A model generated the notes under the pieces. The model was not told where the DNA came from, searched no databases, and saw nothing but the letters and a program-made list of their open reading frames with translations. Below, in pieces: positions 35,560 through 42,642 of a DNA stretch of 62,111 nt; the first letter of the stretch is position 1; every line of letters starts with the position of its first letter. Made by a program: the position numbers and the translations under genes. The DNA comes from a virus. The stretch covers positions 1-62,111 of IMG/VR virus record IMGVR_UViG_3300010885_003224; one strand, given 5' to 3'.

Positions 35560-35698
35560 TGGGGGGAGGTGGTGAGGGGCGATTGGGGAAATAGGCCGTA
35601 GCGCAGTCAGATTTCGACCAATACAAAATTACACCGTTGCCGCTGTTAGATTGTTTCACGCCCCTCATGGGCGTTTTAGCAGGGAAGATTTTTTGCAT
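35552..35698 (-). CDS. Small ORF before endonuclease VII
   Basis: A 48-residue ORF with an ATG at 35698 and a Pro-rich C-terminus. It contains GNGVILYWSKSDCATAYFP. It would fill the otherwise empty gap and its stop overlaps the GTG start of the endonuclease VII gene, a coupling arrangement used across this operon. Function unknown. Confidence 0.5.
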   Translation of the reverse strand: MQKIFPAKTPMRGVKQSNSGNGVILYWSKSDCATAYFPNRPSPPPPSD

Positions 35699-35707
35699 CA
35701 AGGACTT

Positions 35708-35935
35708 TCACTTCTTCTTCCCCTTTATTTTCAAAGCGGTGTAGGCAAACTGCCCATCACCTAATTTGCGTTGGTACAGGACGCACAGTCCTGCTTCATA
35801 GGCGCTAAGCGCATCAGCTTTGTGCGGTCCCCTAGCATATTCGCCTAGGTGGTAAATAAGTGTGTCACCTACAGGTATTTCATTTAACTTGCGCCCGAAT
35901 ACCCCGCGGCCCTCTTTAGTAATATCGTAGTTCAT
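35708..35935 (-). CDS. Small unknown protein
   Basis: A 75-residue protein with a beta-rich pattern (GDTLIYHLGEYARG, GLCVLYQRKLGDGQFAYTAL) and a Lys-rich C-terminus. The layout suggests a small winged helix-like or beta fold. The ATG overlaps the preceding stop (ATGA). Not recognised. Confidence 0.7.
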   Translation of the reverse strand: MNYDITKEGRGVFGRKLNEIPVGDTLIYHLGEYARGPHKADALSAYEAGLCVLYQRKLGDGQFAYTALKIKGKKK

Positions 35936-36129
35936 TCCTTGCTCTCCTCATGTTGCGCCCAAGCAGCGTCGATTTCGCTCATACCTAAAGCTTCGGCCCT
36001 GATGCGGTTGATATCTGGGCCATTTTTCTTAACCATATATTCCACCAGTTCGATTTGTTCGTCAGTGGCCCACCATGCAGGTATTCGTCGATAACCTGCG
36101 GCTCTGAGTGCTTCTGACGCTTTGCCCAT
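35932..36129 (-). CDS. Small unknown helical protein
   Basis: About 65 residues from the ATG at 36129; the frame is also open with a TTG at 36135. It reads ALRAAGYRRIPAWWATDEQ and then a helix ending in AWAQHEESKE. The upstream part overlaps a Cys-rich ORF in another frame. The WWATDEQ(I/L)ELVEY phrase is common in small phage proteins with an HTH-like helix pair. Function unknown. Confidence 0.6.
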   Translation of the reverse strand: MGKASEALRAAGYRRIPAWWATDEQIELVEYMVKKNGPDINRIRAEALGMSEIDAAWAQHEESKE

Positions 36130-36179
36130 TTGCAAGTCCTTCCTTCGTTGCAGTCATGTGTGCAGGGAGGGCAGGTCAT
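35985..36179 (-). CDS. Cys-rich small ORF overlapping its neighbour
   Basis: A 64-residue ORF beginning MTCPPCTHDCNEGRTCKWAK and overlapping the previous stop (ATGA). Such CPPC...C..GR.C starts occur in genuine small phage proteins that bind zinc. Its last 48 codons overlap the 35932 gene in another frame, so either both are translated or the Cys-rich part is only a short leader with a frameshift into the next gene. Confidence 0.45.
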   Translation of the reverse strand: MTCPPCTHDCNEGRTCKWAKRQKHSEPQVIDEYLHGGPLTNKSNWWNIWLRKMAQISTASGPKL

Positions 36180-36478
36180 TTCCCCTCCAAATAATCAACG
36201 TAACGAGACACCCAAGAGTCTTTATATTCTTCGGCTGCGATATCATCAGCAACATTATTGAGATATTTTGTGATGTACTCTTTTGCGTTTTTGATACGCA
36301 TATCACTGTGTTTTGCGTAAAATGATAAAGCCATTATAGGATCTCCATACGCACCGGGATACGACTTCAACGCCTGTGGAACAATGCTAGAGTAGTCAAT
36401 GCTTGGATGTGTGCTGATGCTAGGACAAAATGCCGCATCGATTGAAAACCGCCTCGTCATGATGTAGATATTACTCAT
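36176..36478 (-). CDS. Unknown protein
   Basis: A 100-residue protein starting within ATGA of the upstream gene. It begins MSNIYIMTRRFSIDAAFCPS and ends in a helical segment with EEYKDSWVSRYVDYLEGK. The terminal LEGK matches the LEGKE/LEGKA ends of three upstream genes and contributes to the next gene's GGAGGGG ribosome site. Not recognised. Confidence 0.65.
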   Translation of the reverse strand: MSNIYIMTRRFSIDAAFCPSISTHPSIDYSSIVPQALKSYPGAYGDPIMALSFYAKHSDMRIKNAKEYITKYLNNVADDIAAEEYKDSWVSRYVDYLEGK

Positions 36479-36512
36479 TCTTTCCCCTCCAGTTCAGCCA
36501 GCACGGTGCGGG
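36473..36512. repeat. 40-bp gene-junction repeat, copy 1
   Basis: Identical over 40 bases to 36993-37032. On the minus strand it encodes the end of a gene (RTVLAELEGKE) plus the strong GGAGGGG ribosome site and ATG of the next one, so the same peptide end and translation signal are used at two junctions. Confidence 0.9.
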
Positions 36513-36777
36513 CGTGGTCTGTCATTTTATAAATATTGTAGCCATTCGCTTGGCTGTTCATGACTGCCATAAATTGACTGATTTCCCGCAGCGCCTCCAT
36601 AGCCTTGGCTAGATCATTTGCCAGCATCTGAATGCAGTAATGCGCCCCTGATGGTTGCCACTCAATTGGCGCAAGTCTCATGGATAAGTTGCCATTATCT
36701 TTGACAGCCTGCCACACTAGTTGACGAAGGTTTACATTTGGTATTGGCCTATTTGCCACAATATCAAACTGTGTCAT
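36475..36777 (-). CDS. Unknown protein ending in LAELEGKE
   Basis: A 100-residue protein with QLVWQAVKDNGNLSMRLAP, HYCIQMLANDLAKAMEAL and a C-terminus HARTVLAELEGKE. The final codons are part of a 40-bp repeat shared with the 36995 gene. It has a helical, possibly coiled-coil middle. The start overlaps the previous stop (ATGA). Function unknown; it belongs to a series of small early genes with interchangeable ends. Confidence 0.65.
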   Translation of the reverse strand: MTQFDIVANRPIPNVNLRQLVWQAVKDNGNLSMRLAPIEWQPSGAHYCIQMLANDLAKAMEALREISQFMAVMNSQANGYNIYKMTDHARTVLAELEGKE

Positions 36778-36998
36778 GCTTTCCCCTCCAGTTTTTCGTT
36801 TAGCATACGGGCAATGAACGTGGCCTGAATTTCTGGCAAGAAGGGCAGGGAGTCGCGTGAGGCTGTTAACCCTAACATCTCCACAGCCTCCTTTGTCTTG
36901 TTACGGTCTACTGGGCTATCGTCAGTGACATACCAAAATGGCCACGGTATATCCTTGTCATTCGCAGAACGTGCGCGCCATTTTACACCATCACTCAT
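36774..36998 (-). CDS. Unknown protein
   Basis: A 74-residue protein containing DKDIPWPFWYVTDDSPVDRN, a short Trp-rich segment, and a helical end LPEIQATFIARMLNEKLEGKA. Phage proteins with WYVTDDSPVD-like strands are frequent but without known function. The ATGs on both sides overlap neighbours' stops. Confidence 0.65.
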   Translation of the reverse strand: MSDGVKWRARSANDKDIPWPFWYVTDDSPVDRNKTKEAVEMLGLTASRDSLPFLPEIQATFIARMLNEKLEGKA

Positions 36999-37032
36999 TC
37001 TTTCCCCTCCAGTTCAGCCAGCACGGTGCGGG
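36993..37032. repeat. 40-bp gene-junction repeat, copy 2
   Basis: Second identical copy of the 36473-36512 repeat, spanning the end of the 36995 gene and the start of the 36774 gene. Confidence 0.9.
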
Positions 37033-37339
37033 TCATTGCAAACACATGGCTACGCTCAAGCGACATTTTTCCCAAGTTGAATTTTTCTTTGTCGTGCAAC
37101 CTGACCACGACCCGCAACGCCTCCACCGCCTTGGCGAGTTTGTCTAACGCATCTGCGGCCTGACCGCTCGTGGCAAGCAGTTGCAGGGTTAGTTCTTTGT
37201 TGCGCTCCTCCAACTGTTCGATGCGGTCGGCAAGAACGTATTCACGGCGCTCTGGGTTTGTCACCATACCACCGAAACTTTTGATGGATGGGCGCAACAA
37301 GTACACTTTTTCGGGCCACAGGCCTAGATCGTCACTCAT
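36995..37339 (-). CDS. Coiled-coil protein ending in LAELEGKE
   Basis: A 114-residue protein with IEQLEERNKELTLQLLATSG in the middle, a predicted coiled coil, and basic helices. It ends RTVLAELEGKE, encoded by the 40-bp repeat. Small coiled-coil proteins like this are common in phage early regions (Ea22-like). The function is unknown. Confidence 0.65.
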   Translation of the reverse strand: MSDDLGLWPEKVYLLRPSIKSFGGMVTNPERREYVLADRIEQLEERNKELTLQLLATSGQAADALDKLAKAVEALRVVVRLHDKEKFNLGKMSLERSHVFAMTRTVLAELEGKE

Positions 37340-37659
37340 TCTTTGGCCTCCACATATTTCACGGCGATGCGGGTAGCTTTGCTATTGTTTCCGGCTTTCG
37401 CTACATTTTCACTTGGATAAGCAAGATACCCGCCGTTTGCGTACTCATTCACCCAGATCGCCTTGGGTTCGACGTAGGGTTCGACGACTTGTAACTTGAT
37501 GATGTCACTATCACGATTACTGTGTTTCCACGACAAAGAACCTGCAACACCCCAATGTAGTAAGCCATCATGAAAATAAACCATAACCTCGCTCTTAGGA
37601 TGCACAGGGCATTCACCACCATTCCAGACGTGGATTTTTCCATCGTTATAGTCGTTCAT
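37336..37659 (-). CDS. Unknown protein with aromatic beta core
   Basis: A 107-residue protein. I place the start at 37659 because ATG overlaps the upstream stop there and GGTAAAG precedes it; an ORF start at 37731 would extend back into the preceding gene. It reads KIHVWNGGECPVHPKSEVMV and continues with beta-strands (FHDGLLHWGVAGSLSW). The phrase WNGGECPVHP.S.V.V is a phage pattern I have seen often; the function is unknown. Confidence 0.72.
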   Translation of the reverse strand: MNDYNDGKIHVWNGGECPVHPKSEVMVYFHDGLLHWGVAGSLSWKHSNRDSDIIKLQVVEPYVEPKAIWVNEYANGGYLAYPSENVAKAGNNSKATRIAVKYVEAKE

Positions 37660-37895
37660 TTCTTTACCTGCATCCCTATATAACCATCCCCGTTGTCTTC
37701 CCTCAATTCTATTCCCCATTGGTCTTTCCACTTAGTTGCGGTTGGCCGTTGTGACCGCTTGGGAGATATAAGTACCTGACCGAATGGTGGGGCTTCCCAA
37801 TATGCCACTAGCTGTCCCTCTTCGGTAACGGGGTGCTGTCGATCCATGTCCTGCCACATAGCAGTTGCAGACGGAACGGTTTCAAGCTTACTCAT
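37656..37895 (-). CDS. Unknown small protein
   Basis: A 79-residue protein with ATAMWQDMDRQHPVTEEG and AYWEAPPFGQVLISPKRS. It has a basic middle and an acidic tail (ELREDNGDGYIGM). Both ends overlap neighbouring genes by 4 bases. Not recognised. Confidence 0.6.
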   Translation of the reverse strand: MSKLETVPSATAMWQDMDRQHPVTEEGQLVAYWEAPPFGQVLISPKRSQRPTATKWKDQWGIELREDNGDGYIGMQVKK

Positions 37896-38299
37896 TCATC
37901 ACACTCCGATTTTTTACGATAAAAGATGTGGTTGCCGTACATACCAACCACATCCATATCCTTGACCCAATACGGATGGGCATCACGGGTGGCGTAGTGG
38001 GTAGCACCAGTATTAAAGTCTGACCCGTAAAGCAGGACGGTATTTGCCACGATCTGGGCTTGCAACCATGCGGGGATGTCGGTCGGCTTGTCAGACTTGC
38101 CGTCCTCAGTCCAACTAAACTGGCCATGCTGCCAGACGATGTCGCAGATGTCTTTGGGGTAGCCATGCGTGTATGCCCGTTCCATGACCACCTCGGCGAT
38201 CATGTATTGCGCGTCCGGTTCTTCGCTCCGCGCTTCGAAGTAGACGTTAAGCGCAAGACAGGCTGCTGCTGCTGCTGTGATGATCATTTCAGCACACAA
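37892..38299 (-). CDS. SleB-type cell wall hydrolase (Hydrolase_2)
   Basis: A 135-residue enzyme with ALNVYFEARSEEPDAQY (catalytic Glu in the YFEARSE motif), VVMERAYTHGYPKDICDIVW, QHGQFSWTEDGKSDKP and GATHYATRDAHPYWVKD. This is the lytic transglycosylase-type domain of spore-cortex SleB proteins and phage lysins. A hydrophobic N-terminus may be a signal or membrane segment. It lies in the early leftward operon, far from the GH24 endolysin, so a role in entry, superinfection control or a second lysis step is possible. Confidence 0.88.
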   Translation of the reverse strand: MCAEMIITAAAAACLALNVYFEARSEEPDAQYMIAEVVMERAYTHGYPKDICDIVWQHGQFSWTEDGKSDKPTDIPAWLQAQIVANTVLLYGSDFNTGATHYATRDAHPYWVKDMDVVGMYGNHIFYRKKSECDE

Positions 38300-38460
38300 A
38301 CCCCGTGAACTTCGCGGCCCCAGCCATCTAGTTCTTTATCCTTAATCATTTGTTCAAGCGCTGCCCAAGCATTCTGGCAGTTTTCGAGGCTGGTGAACTC
38401 ATAGCCTGTGCTGTTCGCCGCATAAGAGGCATACGTTATCAGGATTAAAACGTAGATCAT
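38284..38460 (-). CDS. Small secreted or membrane protein
   Basis: A 58-residue ORF. It begins MIYVLILITYASYAANSTGY, a signal-peptide-like segment with an Ala-x-Ala-like end, then an EFTSLENCQNAWAALEQ helix and two Cys (28 and 55) that could form a disulfide. It overlaps the SleB gene start, which suggests coupled expression and a possible envelope partnership. Confidence 0.65.
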   Translation of the reverse strand: MIYVLILITYASYAANSTGYEFTSLENCQNAWAALEQMIKDKELDGWGREVHGVCVLK

Positions 38461-38663
38461 TTACGTACTCCTTGCGGGGGCGTCCCAGCGTCCACCATTT
38501 GGTATTCTTTGGGTTGCGGGGGCATCTTTACGAACTCAAGTTTGATGCCATCTTCTGCCATTTCCACTGCTCCACGCATATCATCCAGCAAAAAATACCA
38601 TACCCTCCCGCTGCGCCCTTCAATACAAAGCCTAACTTTTGTAGGTTGTTTAATGTCACTCAT
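38457..38663 (-). CDS. Small unknown protein
   Basis: A 68-residue protein with KVRLCIEGRSGRVWYFLLDDM, a beta pattern, and a central helix, ending GTPPQGVRK. Small DUF-type phage proteins with this RSGxVWYFL strand are common. Starts within ATGA of the HTH gene. Function unknown. Confidence 0.65.
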   Translation of the reverse strand: MSDIKQPTKVRLCIEGRSGRVWYFLLDDMRGAVEMAEDGIKLEFVKMPPQPKEYQMVDAGTPPQGVRK

Positions 38664-39007
38664 TTCTTCATTTCCTTTTCTCGTTCCCAGCGCATGACCG
38701 CAGCCAGAACCTTCTCGGGGCTGCGTCTCAGTTGTTTATCTAACGTCGATCTCTCCACACCTATCTCCCGCGCCATTTCTGACACAGATGGCCACGAGTA
38801 TTTACCGACAGATACGGCTCTACAGTTTCCTGTGCGCCCACCCCTTGGTTTGCCACAGCGGTCGGTAGACCCATACCGCGACAGCGCCTTGTAGATAGAT
38901 GTGATAGACACACCAATGTGCAGCGACAGTGCCTTGGCGCACGGGAAAACCACCCCACCATGCGACACGGGCAGACATTTCTTGCAGGGTGTCGGGCACA
39001 GGTGCAT
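38660..39007 (-). CDS. Helix-turn-helix protein
   Basis: A 115-residue protein. The N-terminus has three Cys (CPTPCKKCLP) and a helix-turn-helix-like segment (AKALSLHIGVSITSIYKALS), followed by another (SVSEMAREIGVERSTLDKQL). Two HTHs suggest DNA binding and a role as an early regulator. The ATG overlaps the upstream stop (TAATG). It is a candidate binder of the repeated palindromes, but nothing links it to them directly. Confidence 0.72.
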   Translation of the reverse strand: MHLCPTPCKKCLPVSHGGVVFPCAKALSLHIGVSITSIYKALSRYGSTDRCGKPRGGRTGNCRAVSVGKYSWPSVSEMAREIGVERSTLDKQLRRSPEKVLAAVMRWEREKEMKK

Positions 39008-39666
39008 TACAGCTTCTCTGCCTTCGGGCCGATAGCCACGACGATCTTGTTGAGGCGGTCTTGGTACTTCTTGACCTCGGCGCGGAAGGGCTCCAACTCT
39101 GCAAGAGTGTCGGCAATCAAGGCCATGCCGTCCTCAACCTTCTTCATCCATGTAGATAAATCTTTTGCGAGGCCCACCATCTCCTCATTGCCATCGGGTC
39201 CAAACATATCTTCGCGCACGGCGGCGACCCACCCCGCCATGATGCCGTCCTCCAGCATAGCTGCGATGCCCTTGTCAGTCTCAGTGCCTCTGTACCGCTG
39301 GTTTTTAGTGTCGTAGGCATCCTCAAGGGCCGCGACGATCAGGCGCTTCTGGTCCCGTGTGGGCTGGCGCAGCGGTGGTGCGGACGGCGGTGGAATAACG
39401 ATTACAGTAGGTTCTTTAGCCATGATGTTCTCCATGTGGCGTTTTGCTTCGCAGTCGGCACAGCGCAGTATGTTTTTTACATACGTCCACCCCGCTGCGT
39501 GTAGTTTCGGCATTACTTGTGTCATGTTTACTTCGGGGCCACGCGCAGAGTTAGCCCGTGTGGCAAAGCTACTTTTGACATTCACTGAATGCCCGCATTC
39601 GCAGCAGGTGCATTTGGCCGTGGAGTTCCCACGTGCATCCCTATTGGGTGTGAATGGCGATATCAT
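39007..39666 (-). CDS. Unknown protein with zinc ribbon and coiled coil
   Basis: A 219-residue protein. Residues 1-80 carry Cys pairs (CTCCECGHSVNV and RCADCEAKRH) that could bind zinc. A helical middle (RQPTRDQKRLIVAALEDAYD) precedes a long acidic coiled coil (EEMVGLAKDLSTWMKKVEDG). DUF-like phage proteins with RY(R/K)GTETDKGIA...GI.AGWVA motifs exist; this one contains that phrase. No function is known to me. Confidence 0.72.
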   Translation of the reverse strand: MISPFTPNRDARGNSTAKCTCCECGHSVNVKSSFATRANSARGPEVNMTQVMPKLHAAGWTYVKNILRCADCEAKRHMENIMAKEPTVIVIPPPSAPPLRQPTRDQKRLIVAALEDAYDTKNQRYRGTETDKGIAAMLEDGIMAGWVAAVREDMFGPDGNEEMVGLAKDLSTWMKKVEDGMALIADTLAELEPFRAEVKKYQDRLNKIVVAIGPKAEKL

Positions 39667-39821
39667 TTTGAGGCCAGTTTCTCTACCCGCTGCGCTGCTT
39701 TACGCAACGCGATCATCGCACGGGGGTGCTTGAGGAACGGCTCTAGCCCACGGCCCTTGGTCCTGCCGATACGATACAGGGCCAGCACGTGCTTAGGCTT
39801 CATGTCATTCAGCGGGATCAT
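39663..39821 (-). CDS. Small basic protein
   Basis: A 52-residue, highly basic, helical ORF (MIPLNDMKPKHVLALYRIGR, RGLEPFLKHPRAMIALRKAA). It overlaps the VRR nuclease gene by 17 bases and ends inside ATGA of the next gene. The repeated coupling and clean amphipathic helix support it as real. Function unknown. Confidence 0.6.
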   Translation of the reverse strand: MIPLNDMKPKHVLALYRIGRTKGRGLEPFLKHPRAMIALRKAAQRVEKLASK

Positions 39822-40113
39822 CGGTCACCGCCTGTATGTAAATATCAATAACGTCCACGTTGTTTTCGTTGACGACGATGGCCGTGCCCCCCGCTTTGCG
39901 GATGGCCTCTATGTTTATATTTTGCAGAGTAGTCGGCTTGTTATTGTTAGCCTTGCACTCGAACCCAAAGAACCTGCCCTTGTAGCAGCAGATCACATCG
40001 GGCACACCGCTTGCACCATATCCACCCGTCACAGGGTAGAAGTAGTACGCGCCCAAGGCTTTAAGCTGCGTTACAAGTTTAAGCTTTATTTTCTTTTCTG
40101 GTGTATCAGCCAT
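39805..40113 (-). CDS. VRR-NUC domain nuclease
   Basis: A 102-residue stand-alone VRR nuclease. Motifs are KLVTQLKALGAYYFYPVTGG, SGVPDVICCYKGRFFGFECK (with catalytic Pro-Asp and Glu-x-Lys) and TLQNINIEAIRKAGG. This PD-(D/E)XK subfamily processes DNA ends or branched structures. SD is AAGGAGAAC. It is well expressed as part of the recombination set along with endonuclease VII. Confidence 0.93.
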   Translation of the reverse strand: MADTPEKKIKLKLVTQLKALGAYYFYPVTGGYGASGVPDVICCYKGRFFGFECKANNNKPTTLQNINIEAIRKAGGTAIVVNENNVDVIDIYIQAVTDDPAE

Positions 40114-40633
40114 TACCGTTCTCCTTAGGTATCTCCAGCCAAAAAACGTACTTACTTATGCGGCGACCAATGCCTTCTATGTGCTCGGTCGGCGCGGTAT
40201 CGTCTAACAAGTTCATCACGTGCAGTCGGTCCTGCATCCATTGCGGTAGGCACGAGAAGTTAAGATACACAGTATCCGGTGCAGTGTCACCCCTTTCCAT
40301 GCCAATGCTTACCACTTCGATATCATCCCTATCAGGGTGTAGCGCCACACGATAGACTGTTGCGTGTTTTGGCAAAGCGTTAGCCCCTTGCTTGTGGTCG
40401 TGGGAGAGTAGGGCGTTTTTGATATATGCTATCCGCGTAACGGGGTACGCTTCATCTCGCCTTGCCCCCAAGGCTATGATGGGGCTATCAGATACGCTCT
40501 TGTAATGGTCCACCAACTCGGACAGCCGATAGTAATATCGTCTTGGTACAACAGGGCGCATAGTATCCTCCATTAGTTCGCGTGTGATCGTAACCCCATT
40601 GATCACTTGGGTTTGGGTTACGGGGTCCATCAC
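40106..40633 (-). CDS. Unknown protein
   Basis: A 175-residue protein with a beta-rich, Tyr/Arg-rich region (RPVVPRRYYYRLSELVDHYK), a PDRDDIEVVSIGMER segment and an amphipathic end. The ATG overlaps the upstream stop. No recognised family; it might act with the 301-residue gene that precedes it. Confidence 0.68.
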   Translation of the reverse strand: MMDPVTQTQVINGVTITRELMEDTMRPVVPRRYYYRLSELVDHYKSVSDSPIIALGARRDEAYPVTRIAYIKNALLSHDHKQGANALPKHATVYRVALHPDRDDIEVVSIGMERGDTAPDTVYLNFSCLPQWMQDRLHVMNLLDDTAPTEHIEGIGRRISKYVFWLEIPKENGNG

Positions 40634-41535
40634 ACCACCACGAAGTAGCGGTTGGCATCGACCTTCATGCCAACACCATGTACGAACTCCTTGCCCTGCA
40701 TCAGGTACAGCGCGGCGATGCGATCACCGATTGCTTCCATATCGTGGCCCGTAGCTTCAAGGTACGCTGCCGATAGGCCATCCACCGCCTCGAACCTAGG
40801 CAGCGAAGATGTGACTATCTTATTCCACGCGAGCGGGATCACGTTGTAGATAGTCTCCCCAAACTTCACCTGCGGGTGCACAAAGTACATGGACCCAGAG
40901 AAGTTCATCGCTTCGGCGAACACATCCTTGTACTTAAAGTAGTTGTCCACGTGTTTGTTGAAGTCTTTGTCGCCGATCTCATGGCCCATCATACGCAGTT
41001 GGGCGAATGCATTCTCCAGACCTTTGTTGAGGAATATCTCACCTGAAGCGCCGACAATGGCGCGGCGGGCCCCGTCCAACGCCTGCCGTGTACCCCTGTG
41101 CGCCTCGGAGTACCCGTGGTTCACCTCGAACATAGAATACTTAGCCACTTCTAGGGTCGGCACAGGACGCAGATGTTTCTTCACCAGCTTGACAGCTTTG
41201 TCCAAGTCCTCGGTCATCGCCATGTGGTGTGTGTCAGAACCAGCCTTGTACTTACCATTGGTAATGTTGTGGCTGTAGACAGTGTAGCGTTTGTGTAGAT
41301 TAGCAGAGGGGGTGTAGTCCCCGTAAGCAATCCAACCCATAGCAAGAGCATCGCCCTCACGGTACACGGCGATCTCGTTCCCGTCCCACGACTTTGCGGA
41401 ACGGAACTTCAGGTAGGGCATCTCCGCTGCAAGGGCAGCGATAAACTTCTCAGTCTCAGGGTAAAGACCCCTGCGTGTATCGAAGATGTGCTGGGTTTGC
41501 ATCTCTAGGAAGGATACGGGGTAGTGATCAGCCAT
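40630..41535 (-). CDS. Unknown protein of phage early module
   Basis: A 301-residue protein from the ATG at 41535, with CTGGAGAAC 7 bases before it and a palindrome 18 bases upstream. It contains FHTRRGLYP-like FDTRRGLYPETEKFIAALAA, a beta region, and a C-terminal domain (MNFSGSMYFVHPQVKFGETI). Similar proteins accompany MoxR/VWA cassettes in phages. No catalytic signature is visible. Confidence 0.7.
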   Translation of the reverse strand: MADHYPVSFLEMQTQHIFDTRRGLYPETEKFIAALAAEMPYLKFRSAKSWDGNEIAVYREGDALAMGWIAYGDYTPSANLHKRYTVYSHNITNGKYKAGSDTHHMAMTEDLDKAVKLVKKHLRPVPTLEVAKYSMFEVNHGYSEAHRGTRQALDGARRAIVGASGEIFLNKGLENAFAQLRMMGHEIGDKDFNKHVDNYFKYKDVFAEAMNFSGSMYFVHPQVKFGETIYNVIPLAWNKIVTSSLPRFEAVDGLSAAYLEATGHDMEAIGDRIAALYLMQGKEFVHGVGMKVDANRYFVVV

Positions 41536-41553
41536 TGGCGTTCTCCAGATTGG

Positions 41554-41572
41554 TCTAGTGCTATCCACTAGA
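41554..41572. promoter_or_regulatory. Palindrome site 1, TCTAGTG-N5-CACTAGA
   Basis: TCTAGTG CTATC CACTAGA. It sits 18 bases before the start of the 301-residue gene on the minus strand, directly ahead of the CTGGAGAAC ribosome site. One of 12 copies with invariant 7-base arms. Confidence 0.85.
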
Positions 41573-41580
41573 CGAGTTGA

Positions 41581-42630
41581 TTACTTCTCTTCTACAAGAC
41601 CAAGGACTTTGTTCATGTAGTGGTTAAATGCAGTGCCTAACTTGGCCCGCGCCTCTGCCTCGCTGTAGGCTCCCGTGCGGATATTATTTGCAATACGTGT
41701 GTAGCCGCAGTCATCTAAGATATGCTTGGCTAGCACCACGCGCATCGGGTGGTCTTCAGTCTCCACGATCTGCCGCACGACCTTAGGTGCAACGTGATCT
41801 ATGATGTACACCTTTCCATACCCGTTGCTCTCCATCCAACCCCTGAGCAACTGCTCATCAGTAGTATTTTGTGCGGCGTGTGCTTCCCTAGCCCGTGTGT
41901 ATGCGGGGTCTTCTCCCTTTGCAGTCCACAGCCAGTACGGCTTTAGGTTCAGCATGGGGGCCATGATCAAGGCCCACTCTTTGAATGCCCTGATGCTCGG
42001 CGTCAGTGCCTTCTTCAACTCTAGGTTCACCAACTTCTTAGGTGCGGCGTACTCCTCGCTAACCAACGTAAACTTCTTGTTGTCTTCGTGCCTGTAAACA
42101 AGTTCAGGAGTTATTGGCCCTTCATCTTTTGCTGCGAAGACTGACCCGTTCGTTTGGTTAATCTTAATATGCTTCGCATAGGAACCACCCATCCACTTGT
42201 CGTGCGGTAGGTAGTGCTGCTTCAAAGCAAAGTGCGCGATAATACCCTGCTTACCGTTCTGCGTTACAAACGTCAGCCCGTAAGGCAGCACCTCATTCAG
42301 GAACCGATAGTGCGACTGATGCCCGCCGTTATGCCAATCGTTACGCACGTGGATGAAGTCGCCCTTGGCAGTGCGCTCCCACAGGACAGCCGCACGGATA
42401 CGTGCGTCCTCAAGGTCGAAGTCTGTGGTATCGACCCACCAATGCGAGGACGGCCACAGGGCGTAGGTGTTTGCATCGATCTTGATGATGCGCTCGTGTT
42501 GAGTGCTGCGCCGCCCCAAGGGGCGGACATCGTAGGCGGCGTACCTCCCCTTAGAGGGTTTGATGTTGTTGTAGGTGGCGACTGCTTCGTTGAACGAGCA
42601 GGGGCGGGCGAGCGGGTACATACGTGTCAT
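41581..42630 (-). CDS. Unknown protein next to VWA gene
   Basis: A 349-residue protein. It opens with PLARPCSFNEAVATYNNIKPS, has RRSTQHERIIKIDANTYALW and a beta core (WHNGGHQSHYRFLNEVLPYG). Residue patterns recall phage proteins associated with DUF2201/MoxR modules, but I do not recognise a family. It lies 12 bases after the VWA gene and 45 before the next one, so it belongs to this module. Confidence 0.72.
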   Translation of the reverse strand: MTRMYPLARPCSFNEAVATYNNIKPSKGRYAAYDVRPLGRRSTQHERIIKIDANTYALWPSSHWWVDTTDFDLEDARIRAAVLWERTAKGDFIHVRNDWHNGGHQSHYRFLNEVLPYGLTFVTQNGKQGIIAHFALKQHYLPHDKWMGGSYAKHIKINQTNGSVFAAKDEGPITPELVYRHEDNKKFTLVSEEYAAPKKLVNLELKKALTPSIRAFKEWALIMAPMLNLKPYWLWTAKGEDPAYTRAREAHAAQNTTDEQLLRGWMESNGYGKVYIIDHVAPKVVRQIVETEDHPMRVVLAKHILDDCGYTRIANNIRTGAYSEAEARAKLGTAFNHYMNKVLGLVEEK

Positions 42631-42642
42631 CTTCTATTCTCC

